Assembly: GCA_018340375.1 (NCBI GenBank)
Contig: JAFFJZ010000004.1
Coordinates: forward strand, 21,922,001-21,986,000
From: Gonatopus flavifemur
Taxonomy: Eukaryota; Arthropoda; Insecta; Hymenoptera; Dryinidae
Direction: 5' to 3'
DNA length: 64,000 nucleotides
This document shows, one piece after another, positions 22,733 through 33,430 of this stretch. Position 1 is the first letter of the stretch. Each line of letters begins with the position of its first letter. A program made the translations under genes and the position numbers. The notes below the pieces were generated by a model that had not been told where the DNA came from, did no database searches, and saw nothing but the letters and a program-made list of their open reading frames with translations.

Positions 22733-23084
22733 AGAAGCAGGTAACCCGTGTAAAGATTTTTGGATTTGAGACGAATCAGTACAAAAATTTGGCTTGCCAA
22801 AGTTTGTGTGAAGTTTGTCCTATGAGACAATCCCGATGTCCAACAACTGTGAAAGAGTTTAGAGTCATACTTCACTGATAGTTTTGCGGAGATTTGATTG
22901 ACGTTCGGCATACGTTAAATTTGAGAATTTCGATTTTGCCACAATGATATGTGGCAATTCATTATGAACTGTTGATGTCGTTCGGCGGTAATTTGGTGAA
23001 AGTTTGGCGGCAGCCCATGTTAACTAGGAATGTCGAACCCTTCTTATAAGGCACCATTCATGCTTCCAAATCTGATACGGACTC

Positions 23085-23345
23085 ATTTCTTGGATCATCT
23101 GTGCCAGCCAAATCAGCGCGGAATGTAGGGACAAGTTCCCGGGGAACTGCATTCCAATATTCCGGTTTTACAATCGTATAGGGAGAAATGCGGATTGGCT
23201 AATGCCAAACTTCCAATGAATCACTCCCAAACTTCACGAAGTGACACTACGAATTACGAGCCAATTTTCGCCGAACCTGTTTGAGTTTCTCAAAACTTTC
23301 CGTCGGAAATTGGGTTATACACCATCATTCACATGGAAAAATATG
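23085..23345. repeat. direct repeat, copy 1 of 2
   Basis: Nearly identical to 24,905-25,185: TTCTTGGATCATCTGTGC, then CATTCCAATA, CCGGTTTTACAATCGTATAG, ACTTTCCGTCGG and ATACACCATCATTCACATGG. The two copies flank the nested element 23,611-24,695 at some distance, so an internal duplication of the host element is likely. Confidence 0.85.
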
Positions 23346-23610
23346 TCCCCGCTACTAATCCAGGGAATATTTTTCAATACTTCCCTTCCTTAGTACGGAA
23401 TTTACGGAATTCGCTCGCGATGTACGTCCACGTTCTTGGAAAGTTTGTAACAGATTACGGAGACGTCTATCCAAGATCGAGAAATTCAGGCCTAACTCAT
23501 TCTCAAGTCATACCAAACCTTGCGCGAACTTTCATGCGAAACATGCACTCCCGCAATCGGATTAATGTTTGAATCAGCGATGCTAATTTCGCACAGAATT
23601 GAATCTTCTT

Positions 23611-24695
23611 CACTGTAAAAAAAAACTGGAAATTTACTGTGCAACTGGACTGGAAATTTCCAGTGCTAGTACTGGAATATGGATATTCCAGTACATGTAC
23701 AGAGATTTTGTTGTTACGTTACTGAAAATTTACCAAGCATAACTGAAAATTCAGTCATTGTACTGGAATTTTCAAGTTTGAGATGATGTACTGAAATTTT
23801 GCCATGATTTCGCGAAAATTTTACCTGCTCGTACTACAATTTTATAATTCTTGTGCACCAAAAAAAAATATTCCCTCAAAAAGGACTTGAGAAAAAAAAA
23901 CCTAATCGTTGGTATACTGGAATTATACAGGTTTTTAACTGCAATTCTCAGGTTTTGTGATGGAATTTTCCAGTTACTATGCAATTGAATTATACAGGTT
24001 TTGAACTGCAATTTTCAGGTCGTGTGATGGAATTTTCCAGTTGCTATGCAACGGAATTTAATCACTGTTGCACTGAAATTTTCCACTTCTATTGGACTTC
24101 GTCATTTCTGGCAGGAAAAATTTCAAGTCTTTATATTAAAAATTTCCTGATTGAGATTTTGAATAATAATTGTAATTGTAGCCAATGAAATTGATATATG
24201 AGGTTTTTCCAAGACTTATCCTCTTGTGTTCTAGATATGAAGCATATGTAGTAACCCAAGCTGGCCTTCCAACATGTCGCGCTATAGCTCATCGGTTAGG
24301 TCTTGGGTTTCAGTTGGTAGGCAGATAGAAAAGTGTGGGTTCAAATCCTGTTAGGTAGACATGAGTTTCTGTCCATCCAAATGAACGATCAAAAGTTTCT
24401 CAATCATCTTGGAACACAAGGACCCTGCAAAATCACTTTGCGTGAGCAATTTTTTTTCAATTTTCATGGATATTTTCAGCATTAATTTTCCAGTACATGT
24501 CCTGGAAAAGTCCAGCTCGTGTACTGAAAAATTCCAGTACCGAGGCTCAGAAAATTTCCAGTTTTGATGCGGGAATTCCATAACGTTTGCACTGAATTTT
24601 TGCAGTACAAATGTGCTGAAATTTTCCGGTACATGTACAGGTTAATGACTTCCAGTACATGTACTGGAATTTTCCGGTGAAATTTTTTTACAGTG
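23611..24695. mobile_element. 1.09-kb CACTGTAAAAA-class element built of CTGGAA...TTCCAG words (TT target duplication)
   Basis: Ends CACTGTAAAAAAAAACTGGA and CCGGTGAAATTTTTTTACAGTG, with TT on each side (23,609-23,610, 24,696-24,697). Words such as ACTGGAATTTTCCAGT, CCAGTACATGTACTGG and CTGCAATT(C/T)TCAGG fill the outer parts. The centre carries a tRNA-like segment at 24,276-24,360. Confidence 0.85.
24276..24360 (+). repeat. tRNA-like segment (A box and B box) inside a palindromic element
   Basis: TAGCTCATCGGTTAGG (24,285-24,300) fits a pol III A box and GGTTCAAATCC (24,338-24,348) fits a B box, 37 bp apart, as in a tRNA. The bases around them do not close a proper acceptor stem. It is best read as a tRNA-derived fragment or SINE head. 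Confidence 0.5.
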
Positions 24696-24904
24696 TTCAT
24701 GGAACAAGTATTCAGCTTCTATAGATTTGTATGAAAAATTGGTAACATCTATATAAGAAAGAATCGATTCTTTTGAAAATCGGCACCACTAATCCGAATC
24801 ACCGCATACTTCGACAAATTATTCATGAACAAAGCCGTTATAAGCAGTGATTCGATCCAAATTCCACTGAGTAACTTGAAAATTGTCCGCGAATATACTC
24901 ACTT

Positions 24905-25185
24905 CAATTTCTTGGATCATCTGTGCAAGCCAAATCAGTGGGAAATGTAGGCAGAAGTTCCCGGAGAACTGCATTCCAATAATATTCCGGTTTTACAATC
25001 GTATAGGGAGAACTGCGGATTGACTAATGTCAAACTTCCAATGAATCACTCCCAAATTTCACGAAGTATTACGACAAACACTATGAATTACGAGCAAACT
25101 TTTGCCGAACCTGTATGAGTCTTTCAAAACTTTCCGTCGGGAATTGGGTTATACACCATCATTCACATGGAAAAATATCTCTTTG
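24905..25185. repeat. direct repeat, copy 2 of 2
   Basis: Same orientation as 23,085-23,345, with small indels (for example CCAATAATATTCC against CCAATATTCC). The copy begins after AATTTCTTGGATCATCTG and ends at ACATGGAAAAATAT. Confidence 0.85.
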
Positions 25186-25967
25186 TCATTATTCGAAGAC
25201 ATAGTTGCTGTGTCAGAAGTACTTCCCTCTTTTAGTGGAGAATTTGCTGAATTTGTGCGCAATTCACGTCCTGGTTCTGGGGAAGTTTATAACAAATCAC
25301 GGCTTCGTCGATCCAAGATCAAAGAATTTAACCTTCAATTATGCTCAGCTTATGCCAAACTTTCCACCAACTTAAATGGGGAATATTCTTTCGTGACATC
25401 GAATTCTAGTTTGAATCATCCAAACTTCGATAGATTCTCACAAAGAAGGTCCTGAAAACCAGTAATTTGATTCAATATTCACTAAATCAGTAGAAAATCG
25501 GACGTATCCATTTTCATTCAAAACATCATCCCTGGAATAATCCATGCGAGCCGAATCAGCTTCAATTGTGAACCACAGGTATCGGTCAACTGATTCAAAA
25601 TCCTCAGACTCTTCAATCTCATATGAAGAACTTCATATTGGCTGCTGCTCAACTTCGAACGAAACACGGCTTAGCGTCACGAAGTGATATGACGCATTAC
25701 GGGCGAACTTTGGTCGAACCTCGTAATACGTCCAATGTGTGCACAAACGTGGGGCCATTCTGGTTCCAAAATTGGCTGATCTGGGTCCAGAAATGAATCG
25801 ACACTGGCCCCACATTCATGCTCACTTGGGTTCGCGGACCTCTCCGTCGGAAATTGAGCCATTCTCAATCATTGTCAGTAAATGAATAACAAAATGCTGT
25901 TTAAAATCTGATTCGAAGTGGTTTCGGTGCGCTCAGTACGAAAACAGTATTAGATTCCTTGGCAGCG

Positions 25968-26098
25968 CCGGATTCAGAAATTCTGTTTCCCTCTTCAATC
26001 AACGTGTAACAAAAGATAAACAGTAGGCAGCCGCCTATCACTTATCCTTTATTATGCGTGCGTTGGAAAGGGAAACAGAATTTCTAAATCCGGCTCTG
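25968..26098. mobile_element. short foldback with GCCGGATTCAGAAATTCTG ends
   Basis: CGCCGGATTCAGAAATTCTG followed by TTTCCCTCTTC at the left is mirrored at the right by GGAAAGGGAAACAG and AATTTCTAAATCCGGCTC. The ends resemble hAT-type MITE ends, but no clean 8-bp duplication is visible. Confidence 0.65.
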
Positions 26099-26221
26099 TT
26101 CCTTGGACTGATTCAAGTTTCATAATTGTTCATATATATAACTTTCATGTACAATCTACGCACTTGACATATTATACATATAAACAATTACAAGAAGAGC
26201 GATTTCTAGGAATTTGACTCA

Positions 26222-26898
26222 AGGGAGTGCTCTGGTTGATTTTTTCACCAAAAAACTACTGGATCGTTTCAACCATTTTACGTCAAAAATATTCAATCAA
26301 TTGCATTAAACTTTGGATCAAATGATTCAGAATCAATCAAACAATCCGGGTCTGGTCTGTTTGTTGTTCAACTAACTCGTCATAAATAATTAGAACGAAA
26401 TTTCTTTATCAGCCAATAAGAAACCTCTATTCAGTTTTTTTGATATTATAATGAATATAATCCATGTACAATTATTTTGAGACCACACGGAGAAAAAAAA
26501 TTCGTTGGAATAGCAAGAATTTCGCTGTCTTAACGAAACTCGCTTGTTATTATATGGACAGCAAGCAAGTCCGCTGAAGTGAACGGCGATTCGTTGTTTC
26601 AGCGAATCAAGCTTCGTAAAATTAGCGAAGGACTGATAATTATAACGAATCAGTTAGTAAATACAGCGAATCAGCTCATTAACACAGTGAAATGTCATCG
26701 TTAGGTTATTCAATCCGTTCAGCGAAGACGGATTCGTTAAAATAACGAAATCTTTTTTCTCCGTGCAGAGCCGACATCTCTGATTTATTCTGGATTCTTT
26801 GATCTCAAGGTCGATGTAATTAATTGAATATTAATGACGTGAAATGGTTGAAACGATCTAGTAGTTTTCTAGTGAAAAAATCGACCAGGGGACACCCT
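26222..26898. mobile_element. foldback with AGGGAGTGCTCTGG ends, interrupted by a CAC-class MITE
   Basis: The left arm AGGGAGTGCTCTGGTTGATT, with TTTTTTCACC, AAACTACTGGATCGTTTCAA and CCATTTTACGTC, is mirrored by 26,790-26,898 (GACGTGAAATGGTTGAAACG, ACTAGTGAAAAAATCGACCA and GGGGACACCCT by position). The MITE 26,486-26,765 lies between the arms. Confidence 0.8.
26486..26765. mobile_element. CAC-class MITE built of TTCGCTG / AGCGAA words (CA target duplication)
   Basis: Starts CACGGAGAAAAAAAATTCGT, ends CGAAATCTTTTTTCTCCGTG; CA flanks both sides (26,484-26,485, 26,766-26,767). The core repeats AACGAATC, TTCGCT and AGCGAA in both orientations. Confidence 0.85.
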
Positions 26899-27249
26899 TA
26901 ATTTCCGTATTCATCACATCATAATCACTTCGAATCAGTATTCAAACCTGAAGATACAAAATGGCTATTCACCAGTGTAATTTTTCAAATAATGATTTTC
27001 AATCCATTCCAAAGATCTTGGATCACTCAATCGATATCCACATCCATCCGCATCAGATTCGGAAGCATAAATGATGCCTTATAAGAAAGGTTCGACATTC
27101 CTGTTTAACATTGGCTGCCGCCAAACTTCCACCAAATTACCGCCGAACGACATCAACAGTTCATAATGAATTGCCACATATCATTGTGGCGAAATCGAAA
27201 TTCTCAAATTTAACGTATGCCGAACGTCAATCAAATTTTCGCCAAACTA

Positions 27250-27526
27250 CACGGAAAGACCGGGTCTATTAATATTTGGAAAGAATTTATCAACTTTTAG
27301 AACAATGACTGTCAATTTAGGGAAAAAGAGGATCGCTGAAAAATATTCGTAGTCAAAATATTAACAGTTGACAGTTTTATTGGTATTTTTCACAGGGAAA
27401 CTATCAATTGTTGTTACATCGACTACGAATTTTCAGTAGACTCACTACGAATATTTCTCAGCGTTCTTCGTTTTCCCTAAATTGACAGTCATTTTTCTAA
27501 ATACTAATAGACCCGGTCTTTCCGTG
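27250..27526. mobile_element. CACGGAAAGACCGGG-type MITE, TA target duplication with an empty sister site
   Basis: Starts CACGGAAAGACCGGGTCTAT and ends ACCCGGTCTTTCCGTG, flanked by TA (27,248-27,249, 27,527-27,528). The arms share AATATTTGGAAAG, GACTGTCAATTTAGGGAAAA and GCTGAnAAATATTCGTAG. The sister arm at about 22,878 lacks it and reads CACTGATAGTTTTG across the site. A second copy is at 49,172. Confidence 0.92.
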
Positions 27527-27660
27527 TACCAGTGAAGTATGACTCCAAATTCCTTCAAAGTTGTTGAACTTCGAGATTGTCTCATAGGGCAAACTTCATA
27601 CAAACTTTTAAAAGCCAAATTTCGCACTGATTTGGCCCAAATCAAAAAATTTTTACACGG

Positions 27661-28494
27661 AAAAATTTTGCACTAACTTTTTTCATGAATTATTGGATAA
27701 ATTCAGATTTAAAATAGATAATAATTCAGTGTATACTTGAGATTAGACCCTAAATATAAAATTCGGTTCCCTTATAGTTTGTAGTTATTGGGAAACAATC
27801 GATGGAGATTTTTTTACATTTGGAGGCTGTGATTTTTTTGAAATTCTTTTATATTTACCAGTTATATTTACTAATTAGATCTCATCAGATCTGTTTAGAT
27901 CCGAATTTTGGCCGCCAAGATCTGATTCAGATCTATTCGGATCTCAATAGATCTGACTAGATTTGTGTAGATCTGGTTAGATCCGAATTCAAAATCACAT
28001 TTAATCTTGATGAGCAATTGATTGTTCAATTAACAAACATTGTTTGATATTTTCCCATGTATGAATTCAAATTTGAACACGTATGTTGACAAATATAAGC
28101 TAAAATTGCAGTTTTTCAGATCTGGTCCCGGTGTGCCCTGCCTTGAAGACGGCCCTGTAATGAATCCAATATGAATTCCAAATTAAGGCTTAATAAATAA
28201 CTTAATGTTCAGCAAGAATCCATATCGAGACTTTATAATGAATTCTTTGGGCATTCAATACGTTTTCATTGTTAAGTCATTGGATTCATATTGGCGAGAA
28301 AGATCTTTAAAAAGGATCGATCCTTTTAATATAGAAAATATATCATTTTTGTAGACTTCAATAAAAATTCGACACTGTTTGAATGGAAAAGGATCGTTCT
28401 TTTTCAAGGATTCCCATCACTAATTTATATTGAATTTATTGCTCATCTCATACCGGGGACTATTTAAGAGGTCTTTGAGAAGTCTTCATTAATT
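27661..28494. repeat. AGATCTGATT-word region and a dispersed repeat
   Basis: At 27,880-27,985 the word AGATCTGA(T/C)nnAGATCT recurs about ten times in both orientations. At 28,200-28,275 a 75-bp sequence (AACTTAATGTTC, GACTTTATAATGAATTCTTT, GGCATTCAATACGTTTTCAT) is shared with 18,495-18,570. No gene is supported. Confidence 0.6.
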
Positions 28495-28749
28495 CCCCGA
28501 TAACGCGCGAAGAAAACAAAAACAAGAATAAAATTCTTCAAGAACTCTTTTCGAACTAATGAATTCATAAAGAGCTCTGGAAGAGTTCAATGTTTGGAAC
28601 ATTAACGAGTTCTTTGAGAGTACTAAAACAACACTTTCAGCATTCTCAAAGAACTCGTTTATGTCCCAAACATTGAATTCCTCCAGAGCTCTTTATTAAT
28701 TCATTAATTCGAAAAGAGTTCTTGAAGAATTCTTCGTGTGTTATCTGGG
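28495..28749. mobile_element. CCC...GGG-class MITE, 255 bp, TT target duplication
   Basis: CCCCGATAACGCGCGAAGAA at the left and GAATTCTTCGTGTGTTATCT then GGG at the right; TT on both sides (28,493-28,494, 28,750-28,751). The arms carry TTCTTCAAGAACTCTTTTCG, AAAGAGCTCTGGA and GTTCTTTGAGA with their complements. Confidence 0.88.
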
Positions 28750-28850
28750 TTCAAATTGATCATTTGTGCTAGCTGGATGATGTGGGATATAAAATTTTGG
28801 TATCATTTTTCAAAGTTATAGCGTTTTTCATTCACTGCACTGAGTGCGCT

Positions 28851-29139
28851 CCCGTTGAAAAAGTCCCATAAACTCTCATATATAAATCTTGATAGTTTAT
28901 ACGAATTTTGATAAGTTTTTATCAGTCTATATGCGGTTTCTGTCCTAGAACTTATGGGTTTTATATGATTTCATATAAGAATGCGAAAATTAAATGAGAA
29001 CTTTATGAGATCCAATTAGAACCATTTGCAAAATCTCATAAAATCGTATAAAATCAAGTGTGCGTACTAGATTTCATGCGGTTTTTATCCTAGAAAAAAC
29101 TAGAATTAATTCGAATTTATGAGACCTTTTCAACAGGGG
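28851..29139. mobile_element. CCCGTTGAAAAAGTC-ended foldback nested in a larger hairpin
   Basis: CCCGTTGAAAAAGTCCCATA at 28,851 is mirrored by TTATGAGACCTTTTCAACAG then GGG. The core has ATAAnnTCTCATA and TTTATGAGAT words. Outside it CATTCACTGCACTGAGTGCG (28,830) and CGCACTAAGTGCAGTGAATG (29,202) form another inverted pair, the host hairpin. A relative is at 54,903-55,160. Confidence 0.75.
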
Positions 29140-29970
29140 CACTGAGATATCTTCATCTTTCTCAAACATGTGTCAAAATAAAGGATAGGAATATTCAATT
29201 GCGCACTAAGTGCAGTGAATGGAAAATGCTATTATAATCGAAACAGATTTGAGATAGGTGCTTCCTGCAGGTTTCCTATCGCAAGTCTCTTCCAACAGAT
29301 TCGAAAGCAAGTACAGCAATGAACTTTGAAGTTTCTGTTGAAGAAAAATGATCGCCAATATTCAATTGGGGTTTGAAGAATTCATTATCAGCTCTCAAGA
29401 CCTCTTTTTTGCATTTCTGTGCTGCATGGACTGTGTGAATCAAACGAATGTTGCGACTTACGGTAGTATTTCCCCTCCCATCGAGCCTATCCTATCATGC
29501 GCACACGTATTATAATCTGATTAATGTGGAAATTAGGTGATGAATGGATGGATTCATTCTTTTCGTCTGGCTAGTTTTCTAATATTCAATTAGAGTACAG
29601 ATCGCGTTAGTGAAAGTAAATGTCTAGACGAAGGATTAACATCATTCACTTGATCATATTAATTTCACGAACCATTCCCAGCGTCGAGCGCCTAGCGTCA
29701 AAAAACATTAGAAGAACAGAGAAGAATTGTGCTTCTCCTTTCCGACAACGTTCGGCGCTAGACGCTCAACGCTTAAAATGGTTCAAAGGATTACAACTTT
29801 CTAGCGGTTTAACATTCTTTGGGATTCCAGCTAACGACCGCTACTACTCTACTGACACTGAATCTAGATTTATAATTTAAGAATTAAACATTCCAATTCC
29901 CAAATCAACTACATAAATTTTCACCTCTGAAAATAGACGGGAAGGATAATTTAGCTGGAGCAACGGACAT

Positions 29971-30097
29971 GGACAGCCATTAAATTAGCTTCTGCAACTA
30001 AATTTTATCCATCACAGCACATGAATTAGCTATTCAAGCAAATTTTTTCGCAATCATAACTAAAATTCAACTGCAGGAGTTAATTTAATGGCTGTCC
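29971..30097. repeat. GGACAGCCATTAAATTAGC foldback
   Basis: GGACAGCCATTAAATTAGCT with TCTGCA at the left mirrors TGCAGGAGTTAATTTAATGG with CTGTCC at the right. The centre has AGCT/AAATT words. Flanking bases suggest longer, decayed ends. Confidence 0.6.
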
Positions 30098-30384
30098 TTT
30101 GTGTGCGTGGGAGCCACCTCGCTGCTGTACCCCAATTATTTTTTCCGAGTATCATTTTCGTCAAAATGATACCAGCGGCCCCTGAAGATGCAACTACACC
30201 CATCGGTTAGAGAAAGACAGAACCAAAAGTATTTTGACGAATTATTCGAAAAAGAAGTAATAAAAGCAGAATATTGTTCTGTTACTCACCTTTCTGGATT
30301 GATCAAGATGGTCTGTACGTAGCGATATTTTGATTTTATTGCTTGATCATTTTCGAATAATTTGTCAGAAAAGTTGAGGTTTGG

Positions 30385-30487
30385 GTCAGAGATCGCTGCC
30401 TCCACGTGGAATCCCCGTTCATCCACGTTCTATCCACGTGGAGTCCACGGAGATGCGACGTAGAAATCGGTGGATGTGCTGTTAGGG
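30385..30487. mobile_element. degraded CCC-class MITE with CCACGTGGA words
   Basis: Read on the complement from 30,487, it runs CCTAACAGCACATCCACCGA, then CTACGTCGCATCTCCGTGGA, CTCCACGTGG and onward. It matches the intact element at 60,953-61,089 in this terminal part. The left end is decayed. Confidence 0.7.
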
Positions 30488-31043
30488 TGGTATTTAGGAG
30501 CTAAAAAATGAACTGATATGTGGAAGATTTGAATGATTTTTTGGAAATCCTGCTCACGATTTCAGATAGGAACCGATCGAAAAGCACCATAACCGCATAG
30601 CAACAGATAGATTTTGAATGCAGTTTTTCTTATTTTCAATCAATCTCTATTTGACTTTCAGAACAGGGAATCACCACCTAGATAGTACAAGAGTTCTCAA
30701 AGAGTTCATATAGAATTCTTTTAGAACTCTCGTGCTATCTGGACATTGAATTTCATGCATAAAAGGAATTAGAAGAGATCGATCTGAGGCACCAATTCAT
30801 GGAACTTCAAGGTAGAGAACAAATAACTGTTCCTGAACTCTTTCGAAGTACAATGAATTCTTGAAGAGTTCCAAAAAGAATTGAATTCATCAAACTTTTG
30901 CGAGGTCTTGTAAAATTATTTAAGGCATTTCATAGAATTTTAAAAGAATTCGCAAATGTCTGATAAACCGGAATTCTTTCCAAAACTCTTTGTATCCTAA
31001 AAGAGTTCTTTTATCAGAATTCAATCGTGATTTTTGTGTATTA

Positions 31044-31172
31044 TCCCTGGCGGAAAGATTTTGTTGAATTTCGTTCACTTTTGGCACAGCAGTATTTCAA
31101 ATTTTGTCGAATTTTGCTAATTTTCAATGCAAACCGAACATGTCAAAAGTGAACGAAATTTCTCCCCCAGGG
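31044..31172. mobile_element. CCC...GGG-class MITE, 129 bp, AT target duplication
   Basis: CCCTGGCGGAAAGATTTTGT at the left and GAAATTTCTCCCCCAGGG at the right, with the inner match TTTCGTTCACTTTTGGC / GTCAAAAGTGAACGAAA. AT precedes (31,042-31,043) and follows (31,173-31,174). Confidence 0.85.
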
Positions 31173-31199
31173 ATCAAGGACTCGTTGATGTAATAAAAA

Positions 31200-33430
31200 A
31201 AAAAACATTCATTCAAAACTTCTCACGAATTCATCAGTTCGAAAAGAATCTTCAAAGATCTTTATTCGTGTTCTTGAAAAAGAATTCTTCATATATTGTG
31301 AGGGGTGGTAATAGAATGAGATCTAGTAACTTCACATGTAGCGAATGCCTTTAAGGCTTGTATCGATTGAAATTTCTTTGAAAGTTCTGGCGTACAGTTG
31401 GTTCACGCCTTCACTCTTGATCTCTCATGACGCAAACCCATTAAATACGATTAAACAAGTCATCGTCTTACTACTCATCCAATTCCGTTCGGGATTGCAT
31501 CACATCGCATGCGTATTTCTTCTCTCCTCTTCTTTCCAATCAGTCAATGACTTTCTGGATCTCATTGAATCCAACTCAACGAAATTGAAAATTATCGCAT
31601 GTGACCTCTCTTCTTACGATCGACCATTGAATCTAATTCTTCAAAATTTGGTCATATCTTCTTTGAATCGAGACAACGCGAAGCATGTTGAAATTTTCTC
31701 CAACGATAATCATCGATATCGAATCGATACATTCAGAATTTTACAGAAATCTATCAAATATAATTACCATTGAACGATCAATCAAGAATTTTGGTATTCG
31801 TTCCCTTCAAATATCTCTTTCATGTTTCTTCTGCACGTCGTTACCAATTATTCCATTAGTTCCATCATTCTCGGTGAAATTGATTCTTCGAAATCCCAGA
31901 ATTCCGTGTGCGAGTTCGTGCGTTGAATTCTAATAACATAAATGTTCAATATTTGTTCGTGTTGTAAATTTTCAATTGTTGGACTGACTACTGAATCTGA
32001 AACTGTCTGGATCGTTCATTACGTTTCTAGAGTTGTTGTATTTCGATCATCGATGTTCCCGAGTCGGGTTGCTGAGAATTCCCACGCCATACGAAAACAT
32101 TCTCTGGGGAATCCTGTATACGAATGGAAAGTCAGTATAAAAATACTTTATCACTTCTCATCAGCATTAGATCGTGTTCTACATTTAAATCCCCCACTGA
32201 GTCCCATTGCTAACTTCGCAACGTTAAGTTACCATTCAAACCCATTCAAAACCTGTTTTTGAATAACCTCAATGAGTTTCAATCAACATTTACCATTGCG
32301 AAGTTTGAATTGGTTAATGACATTCAACGGATGCTTCTTTTTTTTTTTACCACGGATAAAAATGTGGAACATGACAGATGAAATTCATATTTCACTCTCG
32401 AATGGACCTGACATTTATAAAATTGTATTCGCATTTAAGTGACACTCGTTGAAATATTTGATTCTCTCAAATGAAAATACGTTATTCGAAATTTGAATGA
32501 AAGTGAAGATAAATGTTGATACAACATTTCATCCATCACCGTGTTCAACTTCATTTTTACTGAACCTACTAATCCGACCTCACCGAATCTCATCATTCAA
32601 CTATACATTGAATCAAAACAAAAAAAAAACAAAACGTAGAATACGTATCTCTTCTTGTCCTTGAAAAACAATATCAATCATCAGATTTTCTATGATTTTC
32701 CCAGAGACGATAGCCGCTTTTCCAAACCTTCGTCATCGAAAGATTCGAAGATTCAATCTTCCCGGCAGTCCAAAAAATATTATCTCGTGCTAAACCTAGA
32801 ATCAACAACGAACAAAATTATTCTCAAAATTCGTATCTCCGTCTTAAAATTAACAATCTTTCCCCTTCTTTTATACCGTTAATCACCTAGAAATCTTTCT
32901 CCTCGTCTTTCGGTGGAATATAATAATTTCGAAAAATGATATCCGAACGAAAAGGAAAAAGAAAGTATATGCTGATCAAAATGGAACGTGCAATGAATGT
33001 ACATAGGAATAATTGAACAAACAGGTGAAATATTTTTGAAACATCATTTGTTTGAAGGCAAGTTATACATACATACATACATACACACATACATTCCATT
33101 TTCCCAGATAACTTTTCGTAAACGAGGATGGATATATCGTCCCTGTAACTTTGATCATATTGGCGAACAACAAAAAGGGATCTCCTCGCCTCGTTCTCTC
33201 GAAGCTTATTCTTCCTTTCTTTTACGAATAATAATGATAATGGTAATGATGATAATAATATCTCTCGATACCGTTCAATCTTTCGAAAAATAACAAAACT
33301 TCTCTGTACACAAGTATTGAAAATATTGTAGTATCGCAGTGTGTCGTCCTCTTCTCGTAATCTCGCAAAAGCTCATCGTTTCGTATCATCATTATAAAAT
33401 TTGACTTTCATACAATTCTATGATTTTACC
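31200..33430. other. repeat-poor stretch, no supported gene
   Basis: No foldback elements and only one short microsatellite (ACAT units, 33,065-33,092). A plus-strand frame of 142 codons at 31,345-31,773 has no domain I recognise and no convincing gene structure. The region could be non-coding transcript or downstream sequence of the ZFAND gene. Confidence 0.5.

Larger units (their letters stand above)
22745..27661. mobile_element. 4.9-kb inverted-repeat element hosting four nested insertions
   Basis: The left terminus CCCGTGTAAAGATTTTTGGA at 22,745 pairs with AAAAAATTTTTACACGG at the right end, with AA on the left and A-rich sequence on the right. The outer 340 bp on the left (to about 23,085) is the reverse complement of 27,050-27,650 once the MITE at 27,250-27,526 is removed. 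Nested parts are 23,611-24,695, 26,222-26,898 (itself holding 26,486-26,765) and 27,250-27,526. No transposase was found, despite the size. Confidence 0.78.

Noticed and set aside
24276..24360. Functional tRNA gene
   Set aside because: The A and B boxes fit but acceptor stem pairing is absent and the anticodon stem is poor.
31345..32262. Plus-strand frames of 142 and 106 codons
   Set aside because: No family motif, no continuity between them and no clear start or splice context. Possible but unsupported.
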